NCBI RefSeq assembly: GCF_030272615.1
Contig: NC_081412.1
Location: 685,512,583-685,576,582 of the forward strand
DNA: 64,000 nucleotides
Reading direction: 5' to 3'
DNA from: Cryptomeria japonica
Lineage: Eukaryota; Streptophyta; Pinopsida; Cupressales; Cupressaceae
Under the pieces are notes generated by a model. It made no database searches, was not told the DNA's origin, and saw only the letters and a program-made list of their open reading frames with translations. Shown one piece after another: positions 1-11,370 of this stretch. Position 1 is the first letter of the stretch. Each line of letters opens with the position of its first letter. Made by a program: the position numbers and the translations under genes.

Positions 1-1860
1 ACATTTTCTTTGACAAGAAAATTATGTTTAAGCTATTAAGTACTTGGTCAGTTTGTTAGTTATTTATTCATTTATATCAAGTTCCTATGCTACTCCGGGA
101 TATCCACAAGTGATTAGAGTGGCCGGGATGGTTCCTAGGCATTGTTTATATGTCTTCTGTGAATTATTCCAATGAAATTTTGGGGCATGTACTAATGGTG
201 TCTACGTGGGAAGTTCACTAATCTACGTGGGAATTAGTCATGGATCACTATGGCTTGCTGACTACAGCGTATACCTCGACCATATGAGCATGAACCATTA
301 TCGAGGGTCCATATTATTTATTCTTTATTTATTTTTTTTGTTTGTAGGTACAATGCTCCATCCTTGGTTCCTACTACCTCATCCAAGTTCGATATTATCA
401 TGCTCAATGATGAAAATAAAAGCATTATGGATCGTCACTCCATCTCATCTATTTATATTGCATTCCATTGCATTTCACCCATTCATTTAATCATTCATTA
501 TTCATATGCATGGTTTTGTATGCAAGTGTGAACAAGATTTATATGAGAAGTTATGTGAAAAATGAGTTGGTCTTGGATACAATCATGACAGAGTACTCTG
601 ATACATCATCAGTGCATCATGCAAAAGTTTAAAAAACCTTGCATTCATATATCATAATCACATCATCATTTCATTACATTTAGTTTCATTTGTGTAAGCC
701 GAGTTCATTATCATTTACTTGCATATAAGTTTTATTAAATTCTTAAAATCTTCCTTAGCATGCATTTCATATCATTTAGTTGCATTTAAATACATATAGT
801 TCATTATCATTCATTTACATTAACATCATTATATCATTTCATCATTGCACAAATCATGGCATTTAGGTTCATCTTTATGATAAAATTCCTCATCATTTCA
901 TTTACTATCATTATTAACCATTACTATGATTCATTTAGTGTTAGTTACCGATCATCATTTATCATCATTTAAAAACTTGTTTACCCTGCATTTGCTTAGA
1001 TTCCCATAGTTGCATGGATTTATATATCTATCCATTAGTTAAGTGCATTCATCTATATATCTAGTGTATTCTTATACTCATTCATCTCATTTCATGTAGG
1101 ATTCATTAAAATGCATTCATTTTCTTTTTAATTGTATTAAGGTACAATTATTCAGTTCTCATAAAGTTGCATTATCATAACATTACCATTTTCACTTAGC
1201 TATATTTTATCAACATTTAGAATCATAACAAAAACCATTTTGTTTTAAACATTGGTTTATACATTATACATATGCATTCATTTAGAAATCATCATATAAA
1301 CATTTTTACCTTACATTTGTTTATCCATATTACATTCATTTTTAACCATCTAGATGCATTTACATAAATCAAAAAACATGTTACATCATAACATCATTGC
1401 ATATCATTATCTCATAAAGTACATAATACTGTCTATATCATCGTTAGCATTATTTCATCATGAATACATCATCATGGCATTACATACATAAGGCATTACA
1501 TCAACAAATCATGCACATCAACCTGCATCCACCTATTAGCATCACATTCATAAAACATGCATGTAGACATCATGTAGGAATAAATCATCATGAAACATGT
1601 ATAAATCAATCATCTCATCAACACATCCATATAGCAAGTACAAGTATCCATCTAAGAATAAATCATAATATCATCATCCTGCATACATCCATACATATCA
1701 CCAAAATGCATATCAACACAAAAATATGGGATCTCCTCATATATCATATCATATCACCAAAAACATACATGTATCAGAGTACAATGAAGTCCAAAATATC
1801 GGCTACCAAGAGCCATCCAAGACATAGTCCAAAATGACAATGTAAAAGCATACAAGAATG
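1..1860. other. AT-rich low-complexity stretch, no gene
   Basis: This stretch is dominated from about 600 on by imprecise repeats of CATTCATTT, ATCATTTCA and similar words. The open frames at 206-490 and 1460-1837 are composed of this low-complexity sequence and match no family I know. Around 207-230 the word TCTACGTGGGAA occurs twice. It lies downstream of the minus-strand PMD pseudogene and could be its 3' flank or an old repeat tail. No promoter, RNA gene or terminal repeat was recognised. Confidence 0.6.
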
Positions 1861-2997
1861 TCTTGTTAGATACCACTCTGACTGGATGCTGCACCATCAT
1901 CACCACCTGCTCCCCCACTATCCCCCGCACCACCTGATCTATCTCTCCATGGAGGACCCATCACACCCCCACTGCTCTACATCCTCTGAGACCACTTTGA
2001 TCTCTCCGACGCATCTGTGAATAACTCAGTGCCCGCCGACTAGATAGCACCTCCTGCTCATACAAACCCTGCCAATAATCAACCTCTGCACCTGCTCTTC
2101 ATACCTCCCTCACCGATGCATCCACAGATGGCCCCTATCCCTGCACTCCCTCCAAGGCTCACACTCTCTCCTGTAACTGGATCGCCCTGTCCACATCATG
2201 ATCTCTCTCCCACAACACTACAGTCAACTCTAACTCGTGTGCAAACAACTGGACATTTCTAGCAGCCACCTCCACCTCCAAATCCCCCACCTCCTCCAAA
2301 ACCCCCACCCCCTCCTCCTCCTCCTCCACCTCCACCTCTGAATCCCCCACCTCCTCCAAAACCCCCACCCTTCCTCCTCCTCCTCCTCCTCCACCTCCAC
2401 CTCCAAATCTCCCACCTCTTCCAAAACCCCCACCCCCTCCTCCTCCTCCTCCTCCATCACCAGCTCCTCCATCCCCACCACCACCATCCCCTCTCCCTCA
2501 TCCACCTACTACTCCATGAACTCCTCTCCTCCTCTAGCTCCGTCCCCTATCCTCAAAATCTAGAATCGGCTCTGTCAGATCTGATATTCGAGGAATCAGA
2601 TGTGACGCAATATACTGAGTGTACTCCTCTGACACCCCTACATCTACCACCCCCGACCTCATATGCCATGGTCTCTCCTGTAGCGTGCAGAACTCTGCCA
2701 ATGGCTGATCATAAGGTAACACTGGTCCCCATAAGTACCTCTCTCGTACCACCCGTGCATACTCTCCTGATCCACTAGGAAATCCCTGTCGCCGCCCAAA
2801 CTATCTCAATACTCTGCCAGGAAGCTATCTCTCCACATTGTAGGTTGTGCTACCAATGAGGTATCATGTCATAAACACATACAGCAATGCCCCTGCATCA
2901 TCCTCCCACAACTCACACTCAATATATGGCCTCCAGATCATAGTATCCAAATCGTCCAGTGCCCGCCGCCACCACTCTAACTTCCCTAGGTGGGGCT
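1861..2997 (-). pseudogene. Plant mobile domain (PMD) gene, C-terminal part, broken
   Basis: Read on the minus strand, this continues the PMD protein whose N-terminal half lies at 10656-11370. Just inside the junction comes a stretch like the family's WRPY block (residues IWRPYIECELW), then a segment resembling VERYLPERVLRQFGRRQ, with R-to-stop changes at two places, then RYLWGP and a tail. The family (MAIN/MAIL-type proteins, often mislabelled phosphatase 7 long form) is partly transposon-borne. After the domain the frame enters an acidic repeat (2258-2480) and a charged, probably helical C-terminus (words YWQGLYEQEV and ALSYSQMRRRDQ near 2000-2050). Several in-frame stops and small shifts show it is dead. 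The break at 2997 is a retrotransposon insertion, not a natural end. Confidence 0.7.
2258..2480 (-). repeat. Tandem repeat encoding acidic E-rich/VGVLEEVGD units
   Basis: On the plus strand this is an almost pure pyrimidine run of CCTCC and CCACCTCC with about three copies of a roughly 65-75 base unit. On the minus strand the unit encodes runs of Glu followed by the words GVGVLEEVGD and LEVEVEEE. It lies inside the PMD reading frame downstream of the conserved domain, so it is probably a disordered linker that grew by unit duplication and GAG-triplet slippage. Confidence 0.7.
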
Positions 2998-4207
2998 TGT
3001 TGGCATTTTTTATGATGTTGTTGTGATTGTCATTAATGGACACACACTTGCTTTGAGATTACTTTTTATATGTATGAGTTATGCTCAACCGATATTTGTT
3101 CCAATCGGTATTATGTATTATAGTCTTTAGACTATTGGTGTTTTGCAGAAAGTATTTACCAATCTCAGGTGGTATGAAGACCCAAGCAGTATGAAGACCT
3201 CAAGCGGTTTGAGGATCTCAAGCAGAACGAAGGAACTAAACCGGCAGTTATCATTTTCCCAGTCTTCATTTTTGTCAACCGGTAATCAGTTTAATATTTG
3301 AACCGGTATTACTCTGTGATGAGTTATCAATCGGTAATCGGTAAAGTTGTATGAACCGGTAATACTCTATGATGAGTTACCAACCGGTATTTTTGTGATG
3401 AGTTACCATCCACTGACACTTTGATGGTGATTTTGTGTCGTGTTACCAAACGTGTCTAGATGCAATGAACCTAGGAACTTGTAATATAATCCTATTGGAC
3501 CGACATGAAATCGAATTCCTTTTTTAAGGACATCATGTCTACGGTTTTAGATGAGAGAGTTGGTTAGTTTTTTTTGGTGGTTGATGAGTTTTTGTATGTG
3601 CGATCTTAAAAGAGAAGATCAAGTCTGTGTGCAGTAACAGAGTGTGGATTTATTGAAGACTGAAGTAATGTTGAAATGCATTAGCAATGAGCTATAATGG
3701 ATCTAATCAAGTTGACTGTGTTATTTGCTAGATCATTCACTTGTTGATTACTCACATCTTGGACAAGTCTGAAACCCTTAACCGGGTAGGCCCGGAAAAG
3801 CCTTTGTAAATCCTCTAACAAGGTGGTTCACAACTGTGGATCTGAAATCCTCTCACAAGGTAGTCTTTAATCAGACTTATCTCCTAACATAGATTGAGAT
3901 TCCTAACAGGATCTGTTCTCGTGAAGAACATTATATGACCTTAACCGGTCTGGTTACTATTCTGCAGATAGTTACTTGTGAGTTTCATCTCGCCGTGGTT
4001 TTTTCCATTTGGGTTTCCACATCAAAATCTCTTGTGTTATGGTGATTGTGCTTCTGTGGGTGAATGTCTTATTTGTTGTTTGGTTTGCATTTGTGTTAAT
4101 CGGTTTGTTAGTAAAACTGTTATATCGGTTTACCGCTAAATTGTTTAAGTGTTTGAGTTCAGTAATTTTTGGTATACTAATTCACCCACCCCTTTTAGTA
4201 TTCATCA
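2998..4207 (+). repeat. 5' LTR of the 2998-10655 element
   Basis: It pairs with 9465-10655 over its full length with scattered substitutions and small indels. It contains repeated ACCGGT-type palindromic words (for example 3278, 3302, 3355 and 3383) embedded in three imprecise copies of a unit ending TGATGAGTTACC (3301-3412). Near its 3' end is the module CCGTGGTTTTTTCC...GGGTTTCCAC (3993-4020), followed by a C-rich ATTCACCC stretch just before the terminus. Confidence 0.85.
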
Positions 4208-4222
4208 ATTGCTATCAGAGCC
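4208..4222 (+). promoter_or_regulatory. Primer binding site, initiator tRNA-Met type
   Basis: The sequence ATTGCTATCAGAGCC follows the 5' LTR directly. It differs by one base (C for G) from the TTGGTATCAGAGC site used by most plant copia elements, which pairs with the 3' end of initiator tRNA-Met. Confidence 0.8.
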
Positions 4223-4257
4223 AACCTTTCTATAAGTTTAACCACTTGGAAGGAGAT

Positions 4258-5538
4258 ATGGGGGAATACACTGTGAGGGAACTTACCCATCATCTCACTC
4301 AAACTGAGAAAGCCTATGATGAACTCAAAGTCAAGTATAAGGCCTCTCTGGCAAAGAGAAGAGAGCATGCTGAGAAACTGATGGAGCTTACTGAAATTAG
4401 TTCTTCTGATGAAGCAAACATGGAAGCCCTAGTTGAAGAAGTTGAAAAACTGAATGAATCTAATGCTAACCTAATAAGGAAACTGGAAGGACTGACTATC
4501 AGAATGTCTCAAGAGCTTGAGAACCGGAGGAAAGCTGAAGATCTGGTAAAAGACAAAGATCATGAGATCTCCAAGTTGAAGCAAGAAATCAGTGCACTTA
4601 CTACTCATCTCCAAGAGAGTAAAGTGGAAAAAGAAGAAATGAAAGATGAACTAAACATGGCTATTTATAAGAATGCAACCTTGAAGGAATCCAATGCTGC
4701 TATTTCCAAAGAACTCACTGAGTCAAAGGAAATACTTGCCAAATTCAATAAGAGCACTGTCAAGCTAGAACAAAAGCTTAAATCAGCAAAACCGGTGAAG
4801 AATACCATTGGACTTGGTTTTTCTGGTTATGAGGAAGGTGAGACCTCTGGAATAAAAGATAGAGCATCAAAGAAGCAACCGACACCAAAGGATAAAGGTA
4901 AGAAAAAGTTCAAACCTGTTTGCTTTAATTGTCTCAAGGAAGAACACACTGCCAATGTATGTAGAAGTAAGGTTTACAATAATTTTCCCTACTTTATAAA
5001 CAATAAGCCTAGATCTAATAGATTTAATAGAAATTGTTATGCATGCAACAAGTTTGGGCATAGAGCATTTGAATGCAAGTCTGTCATGCACAACACCGGA
5101 AGGTATCCTCAAAGGAATCAAGGAGTTTTTCCTGAATCCTCTGTGAACCGGAATCCAAACCGGTTTAGTACCTATAATCATTAGTCAGGAAGCAGTGGCT
5201 ATCAAGTGGCAACCGGATGGAGAGCAACCTGTTTGATCTGTCATGATAATGGTCACATAGCTGCAACATGCAGAAGGAAGAATGGAAACATCAATAAAGG
5301 ACCTCGGTGAGCACCTGGAATGGTTTGCTATCATTGCAACAAATCGGGTCACATAACAAGATTCTGCAGAACGAGAAAGAATATATCAAATGATATACTG
5401 GTCACTCCGAAAGGAAAGATTGATGTTGAAACTATTCAAGCGGATATGAAGAAAACCTAGAAAAAGAAGCCAGAAGAAGTGTCTCAAGAATAACCAGTTT
5501 CTGCACCTAGTGTGGAAATCTCTGAACCAGCAAACTAA
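4258..5538 (+). pseudogene. gag: Gag C-terminal half: coiled coil plus four CCHC knuckles
   Basis: The likely start is the ATG at 4258, 50 bases after the 5' LTR; the same frame is open further upstream, but only inside the LTR. The first 180 residues are heptad-rich and highly charged (MGEYTVRELTHHL, then repeated EEVEKLNES-like words), a long coiled coil. Four CX2CX4HX4C zinc knuckles follow: 4921-4962, 5035-5076, 5230-5271 and 5326-5367. All four keep the zinc ligands. The frame is interrupted by stops at 5182, 5308, 5458 and 5491, with coding character continuing to 5538. The globular UBN2 capsid half that normally begins copia Gag is absent, so this protein could bind RNA but probably not assemble particles by itself. 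Confidence 0.8.
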
Positions 5539-5978
5539 GCTACAAAAAAGCTTAGGGGGAAACAAATCAGTGAAATGTTTCGAACCCCTTGTTTACACCG
5601 GTAAGAGACCTTAACCGGTATGAGATACCTGTCAATTGGCAGAAGACCAGAAACGGTAAAAGGCAAATTAGGGTTTACGCCCTAATGGTGGAGCATTTAT
5701 TATGGTAGGTGAAGAATTCATTTAAAAGGGATTTTCAAGTCATTTTCACTTATAATTTGTGAGTGAAGAACTTTTCAAGTGCAGAGCGACAAAAGGCAAA
5801 TTATCTTATGATTCGGAGAGATTTCAAAACCTTGAAGAAGAATCAGAAGATAATATCAATCAGTCAAGTGTAGAACTCAAAGCGGTAATCCAACAACCGA
5901 AGTAGTGTGTGGCGAAGCAGAATTTGCAAGCCCTAAATATCAACTTACAAAGGTATTTTTTGAGTTTCTCTATTTATC
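5539..5978 (+). other. Spacer between gag and ORF2
   Basis: The roughly 440 bases contain no coding signal. Scattered ACCGGT words like those in the LTR occur (for example near 5600-5660). The end of the spacer leads into the ATG at 5979. It might be an untranslated leader for a separate ORF2 transcript, but no splice site or promoter is convincing. Confidence 0.5.
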
Positions 5979-8900
5979 ATGGCTTCTGCATCGCACTCTA
6001 GTTCTAGTGCACCCATTGATTCAGTAGATTTCATCCAACGGAAGGCAAAATATAGTGCCCTATCCCAAATACCCGCTGGTGTTATAGTTGAGGAAGGTAT
6101 TTCAGATTATATTGACTGTAAAATTGAAGACCTAGGATATCTAGTGATCCATTCCCAGTTAAGATTATTTTGCGGGAAGGATAAGAAGATCAAACCGGAA
6201 TACAACATCTTGGAAAAGAAGAAGCTTCACAATGCGGTCTATTTCCTTGAAGAATTTATAGATGATCACATCTACATCATTCTAAGCAGAGTGCATGGTG
6301 ATAAAATGTATTTAGAACTGACACATGACATCACACTGGAAGCGATTCATGTCGTCACCAGTTTTTGTAACGTTGGAGAAGTGCCAGCCCTAAGGAAGGT
6401 CATCAAGACCGAAATGACCAAGCTCACTGGTTCTGTGAGCAACCAATGGGGAATGTCCGTCAATACCATCAAGGACGATCTGGTCAAACATGCCTGCATA
6501 GTGATAGGTTACCGGACATTCTATGCTAGCAGAATTAACTTTGTCTTTGCTGCAACGGTAAATGCCACCTACATGATGATCATGGAAGATGCCTCGTTTG
6601 ATTTATGCACCTGTATGCAAAGGCAATTTCTGGTGAACCTGAAGTCAATTAAACAAGACAATGCCTTTAAATTTAAATTTGGATAGCTATTGGTCGGATT
6701 GTTCTTCTACTTCCAAGGATATTTCCCAGGAGTCGGTGATATTCAGTGGTCTGCTGACCAACTGGTTACCAAGCAAATCAAAGAAAGTCTTCAAGAGGTT
6801 GGAACCGGTTATCCTGAAGTCCAGAACAAATACTTTGATGAGTTTAGACACAAGATGAGCCAAAGGGTGAGAATATCCGATGATATTGTCAAGAAGTATG
6901 AAGAGGACATGTGCTTCACCATTAGAGTAGATGAGTGTATAATGAAGGCAATTGAGCCTAGAAAAGAAAAGGTGGAACCTATGGGATATGAAGTAATGTA
7001 TAATATGCTAGACGGGTATGCTTCTACCCTACTTGCCTCACCACTTGATCCTAAGAAGAAGAGAACCGACACCTGCCAGGAAAGGGTTACACCGGTTGAA
7101 GAACCTTCAGTAAAGAAGGGAAAGGCAGTGCCATCTGTATCGACACTGGTTACTTCAGCAAGTCCTAAAGTGACCAAGCGGTCACCGACAAAGAAGAAAC
7201 CAGAAGTTGCACCTGCCAAGGTATTTGAGAGGAAGCGGAAGACAAAAGGCAACACACTGGACACAAAGGATAGAATCTAAAGAACAACCTAAGAAGACTA
7301 GGCAAACAAGGAAGAAGACAAAGACAACTAGCAATGAACTGACATCATCAACACCGATAAATATTGATATTTCCTCTTACAAACCATTGACACATTGTCA
7401 AAGGACAATTAAGAATATTAGGAGAAAAGTGTTGAGTGATTTAGTAGATTATTTTGATGATTTTACTGACAATGAGAAAGATGAAGTAGAACAGGAAGTT
7501 ATTCAATATTTATGTATTAATGATCGGTCGCCATCAAAAATTAAATCTGTGACACCAGATTCTTTATACAATTCTTTAGACAATAAATGGCGCATTGCCA
7601 TAGAAAAGGAACAGGAAATAAGAGAGGAAATATTTGCTCAATATTTTCCTGATGTGTCTAATTCAAAACTTTATGAAGTTATGGAAAAATATAAAGGCCT
7701 CTTCTTCATGAGAAGAAGAAGACTTATTATTGGAAGGAAAAGTTCCCAAAGTGGTAAAAGATAACCACTCGCATGCCAAAGCCGCTATGAGGTTGCACCA
7801 AGTGTTCGAAGTCAACAAGAAGGCTGATCAAGAATCGGAAATTGAAAAACCGGATGAGGTGTATGACAGTGCAGGAGAATCAGTCACTAAACAAATGGAC
7901 CCTATTGACGTTGATGCTTTGGATGGTGAAAATGTCACCTCGGATACAGCAAAGGACAAGGCTGACAAAGAGAAATTGGACAAGGAGAAACAAGACAAAG
8001 AAAAGGCTGACAGAGAGCAAGCGAAGAATAAGATAAAGAAACAAGAGGAGGAAAAGAGAAAATAGGAAGAAAAGAGGAAACAAACAGAAGAGGAGAAAAA
8101 GAGCAAAGAGGAAGAGGAGAAGAGAAAGTAGGAAGAGGAGAAGAAGAAATAGGAAGAGGAGAAGAAGAAGAAGGAAGAGGAGAAGAAAGAAGAAGAGAAG
8201 CGGAAAGAAGAAGATAGGAAGAAGGAAGAAGAGAAAAGAAAAAAGAAGAGGAGAAAAAGAAGGTAGAAGAAGAAAAGCAAAAAGCCAAGGACAAGGAGGA
8301 AGTGGCAAAGAGCGCACAAGTGGAGACCCCAAAGGCAACCAGTAGTCAAGCCAAATCGGCTGACATTACCAGTCACATTGACCTCCAATCTGCAAATGAA
8401 TCGGAGCTGCTGCAAAGCATTAAGCTTGCCCAAGAGCGATTGGAATCGCTAAGGAGGAAAAAGGAGGAAGATGTTATTCAAACTGTAGTGGAAACTCTTA
8501 CCAATTTGATTCCCAGTACCAATCTCCCAAGTACCAATTCCTCTCTAGCTCAACTGAAACTCTTATGCACAGTTGTAGAGGACCGGGTGCAATGCCTGGA
8601 AGATGTTGTTGAAGCTAATGTACAAAAGAAGCATCAAAAGGCTCTGAATACTGCCTTGGTGAATAAATTAAACAAGCTCTGGTCCAAACTACAGAAAGCA
8701 CAAAAAGACATAAGAGATGCTTTGGATGATGGGAATCTATTGCTCAGTAAGATATGCCAACCCCATCTATTCTGTGATGATGTGCTTGCTCAGAAAGATA
8801 AACTGCAATCTGACTTGTAGGCATACATAAGCACCTTCAAGACGCCCTATGATTCCTTCACCACATATGGGCAAACCGCTCACCGGTTTCAACTCCAGAC

Positions 8901-9186
8901 TGCAATAATAGAGTTAGAGATCAGCAACCCGACCAGAGATTTGTAGGAACTTCAACTGGTTCTACTACCAACACTACAAATACTTCAGAAGTGTTATCTC
9001 AATCTGGATGCCTTAACGGTCACTCAAGAGATGAGTACCTTGGATGCCATGGAAGAATAGGTATCCCAGATGCAAATAGAAAGTGAGGTTGCTACCTCAT
9101 TGCTTGAGTGATGGTCCTTATCCATGAAGACATTTATGCAGGACTTTAAATCAGTTTTTGACAAGTTTCACTCTTTATTGTCATAA
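5979..9186 (+). pseudogene. Unknown large second ORF (ORF2) replacing pol
   Basis: I do not recognise this protein. It starts at an ATG (MASASHSSSSAP) and runs about 1,000 codons across three frames. There is an in-frame TAG at 6684, frame changes near 7270, 7750 and 8290, and further stops after 8818. The first roughly 340 residues look globular (words such as LTHDITLEAIHVVTSF and VIGYRTFYASRINF; then GYFPGVGDIQWSADQ after the stop). A basic, Lys/Pro-rich linker follows (7090-7330), then an acidic helical part, a Lys/Glu-only stretch (8040-8290), and a C-terminal coiled coil (8302-9180; LESLRRKKEEDV, LNKLWSKLQKAQKDI). There are no polymerase, protease, integrase or RNase H motifs. In the Sirevirus group an extra ORF with coiled coils lies after pol and has been called env-like. 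This may be such an ORF kept after pol loss, but that is inference; I see no signal peptide or membrane segment. Confidence 0.6.
8040..8290 (+). repeat. Polypurine GAAGAGGAGAAG microsatellite inside ORF2
   Basis: About 250 bases are almost all A and G on the plus strand, built from GAGGAGAAG and AAGAAGGAAG words. It encodes an uninterrupted Lys/Glu/Arg segment when read in the ORF2 frame, now broken by stops. Both replication slippage and a long charged helix would explain it. Confidence 0.8.
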
Positions 9187-9464
9187 ACACTTATTATTTT
9201 AAATGATAATATGAACAGGGGTTATTTAGCTGTACTTTGTCATTGTTGGCAAAGGGGGAGTAGTATTCTGTATTTAAATTTTGATGCATGTTATGTATAC
9301 TTTCATGTTTATCTCTGTAAGGGAGTAGTATACATTGTATTTTCTGCAAAAGGGATAGTTTATATGCTTAGGGGGAGTAATTTTGATTATGGCATATTTT
9401 TGTTGTAAAACACTTAGATGTCAAAATTTTCCTAAATGTTGCCATCAATTCCAAAGGGGGAGAT
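9187..9464 (+). promoter_or_regulatory. Cluster of polypurine tracts before the 3' LTR
   Basis: Polypurine-tract-like words recur: CAAAGGGGGAG at 9250, GTAAGGGAG at 9317, TTAGGGGGAG at 9369, and the terminal CCAAAGGGGGAGAT at 9451-9464 directly before TGTTGACA. Multiple tracts of this kind are a described trait of Sireviruses. Only the last abuts the LTR and would prime plus-strand DNA. Confidence 0.75.
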
Positions 9465-10655
9465 TGTTGACATTTTTGATGATGTTGTTGTGATTGTCAT
9501 TGATGGACACACACTTGCTTTGAGATCACTTTTTGTATGTATGAGTTATGCTCAACCGGTATTTGTTCCAACTGACATTATGTATTATAGTCTTTAGACT
9601 ATCGATGTTTTGCAGAAAGTATTTACCGATCTCAAGCGGTATGAAGACCTCAAGCGGTTTGAGGATCTCAAGTGGAATGAAGGAACTAAAGAGGTAGTTA
9701 TCATTTTCCCAGTCTTCATTTTTGTCAACCGATAATCGGTTTAATATTTGAACCGGTATTACTCTGTGATGAGTTATCAACCAGTAATCGGTAAAGTTGT
9801 ATGAACCAGTAATACTCTGTGATGAGTTACCAACCGGTATTTTTGTGATGAGTTACCATCCACCGACACTTTGATGCTGATTTTGTGTCGTGTTACCAAA
9901 TGTGTCTAGATGCAATGAACCTAGGAACTTGCAATGTAATCCTATTGGACCGACATGAAATCAGATTCCTTTTTTAAGGACATCATGTCTACGGTTTTAG
10001 ATGAGAGAGTTGGTTAGTTTTTTTTTCGGTGGTTGATGAGTTTTTGTATGTACGATCTTAAAAGAGAAGATCAAGTCTATGTGCAGTAACAGAGTGTGGA
10101 TTTACTAAAGACTAAAGTAATACTGAAATGCATTAGCAATGAGCTATCATGGATCTAATCAATTTGACTGTGTTATTTGCTAGATCATTCACTTGTTGAT
10201 TACTCACATCTTTGACAAGTCTGAAACCCTTAACCGGGTAGGCCCAGAAAAGCCTTTATAAATCCTCTAACAAGGTGGTTCACAACTGTGGATCTAAAAT
10301 CCTCTCATAAGGTAGTCTTTAATCAGACTTATCCCCTAAAATAGATTGAGATTCCTAACAGGATTTGTTCTGATGAAGAACATTGTATGACCTTAACCGG
10401 TCTGGTTACTATTTTGCAGATAGTTACTTGTGAGTTTCATCTCACCGTGGTTTTTCCCATTTGGGTTTCCACGTCAAAATCTCTTGTGTTATGGTGATTG
10501 TGCTTCTGTGGGTGAATGCCTTATTTGCTGTTTGGTTTGCATTTGTGTTAACCGGTTTGTTAGTAAAACTGTTATACCGATTTACTGCTAAACTGTTTAA
10601 GTGTTGAGTTCAGTAATTTTTGGTATACTAATTCACCCCCTCTTAGTATTCATCA
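9465..10655 (+). repeat. 3' LTR of the 2998-10655 element
   Basis: It begins TGTTGACATTTTTGATGATG and ends TTCATCA. It matches the 5' LTR closely, including the ACCGGT repeats and the module at 10444-10475. AGGCT follows, the right-hand target duplication. Confidence 0.85.
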
Positions 10656-11370
10656 AGGCTAACTCATTAATACCTCCATACATGAATACATATGGTTGGT
10701 CCACTACTCAGAATCTCAGACTAACTGGTCGGGTCACAAGTAAGTGCTCCCACGCCCAAATATGCAACAAAGTGATCCCCACTCCCAATGAGCCCACCCC
10801 TCGATATGCTACCTCATGTAGATCCTGATATAAGTGTGATAGCACGTACGGTCCCCATGCAAACTGGTTCCCCTCTGTCATCATCTACTTGATCACCTAA
10901 CCCCAACCAATGACAAGTCCATGCGATCATCGATCTGGACATAGCAGTCCCCCATCAATCCCTGATAGCACTGATGGCAATGGCTCACACAAGGCTGCTA
11001 TATCCTCCCAGGCTATCGATCCATCATCAATGTAGACATCCTCATCAAAAAATCTATACACTGTTGTTGTCCCCCAAGCTCGATCATACATCACTAGCTC
11101 TCCACGAATGGGAATGTGCAGGATGCTCCATACATCCTCCAGTGTAGCTGTCATCTCCCCCCACGCCAAGTGAAACATGCATGTCTCACTATGCCATCTC
11201 TTTGCCAATGTTGTGATCAACCCGCGATTCGTCTGAATCACGAGCACATGCATAACATCATAAAGGCATGTTGCTACAATGCAATCTACCTCAGCCTCTG
11301 TTAATTGATCATGCAACACCTGTGTGGCAGGATGCCTCTCACGCATCTATAAGACACGAAGATCCTCCTA
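10656..11370 (-). pseudogene. Plant mobile domain (PMD) gene, N-terminal part, broken
   Basis: On the minus strand an ATG at 11346 opens 139 codons that carry the clearest PMD signature: GLITTLAKRWHSETCMFHL, then WGEMTATLEDV and IPIRGELV. After an in-frame stop at about 10925 the same frame goes on with GNQFAWGPYVLSHLYQDL and LLHIWAWEHL, the second half of the domain, up to the retrotransposon junction at 10656. Codons just upstream of the ATG (to about 11370) still look like coding sequence but hold a stop. The protein then continues at 2997 and downward. PMD proteins act in the nucleus in gene silencing and genome stability in Arabidopsis (MAIN, MAIL1), and many copies are carried by transposons. 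With at least four stops this copy is a pseudogene. Confidence 0.8.

Larger units (their letters stand above)
2998..10655 (+). mobile_element. Non-autonomous Sirevirus-like copia LTR element with an unknown second ORF
   Basis: This is a complete LTR element of 7.66 kb. Both LTRs begin TGTTG and end CATCA. The flanks are GGGCT on the left (2993-2997) and AGGCT on the right (10656-10660), a 5-bp target duplication with one change. The primer site after the 5' LTR matches the start-Met tRNA type, and a polypurine tract AAAGGGGGAGAT abuts the 3' LTR. Inside lie a gag fragment with four zinc knuckles and a long unrelated ORF. No protease, integrase, RT or RNase H is present in any frame. Repeated polypurine tracts, the ATTCACCCCCTCTTAG end and the knuckle-rich gag point to the Sirevirus branch of Ty1/copia. 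It is inserted in the PMD gene. It must have used enzymes supplied by another element. Confidence 0.85.

Noticed and set aside
1460-1837. A 125-codon frame rich in His and Ile.
   Set aside because: It is translated from CATCAT/CATACAT low-complexity sequence.
7828-8433. Long minus-strand frames rich in Ser/Phe/Leu that look like membrane proteins.
   Set aside because: They are the complement of the GAA/GAG polypurine tract in ORF2, which reads as TTC/CTC codons.
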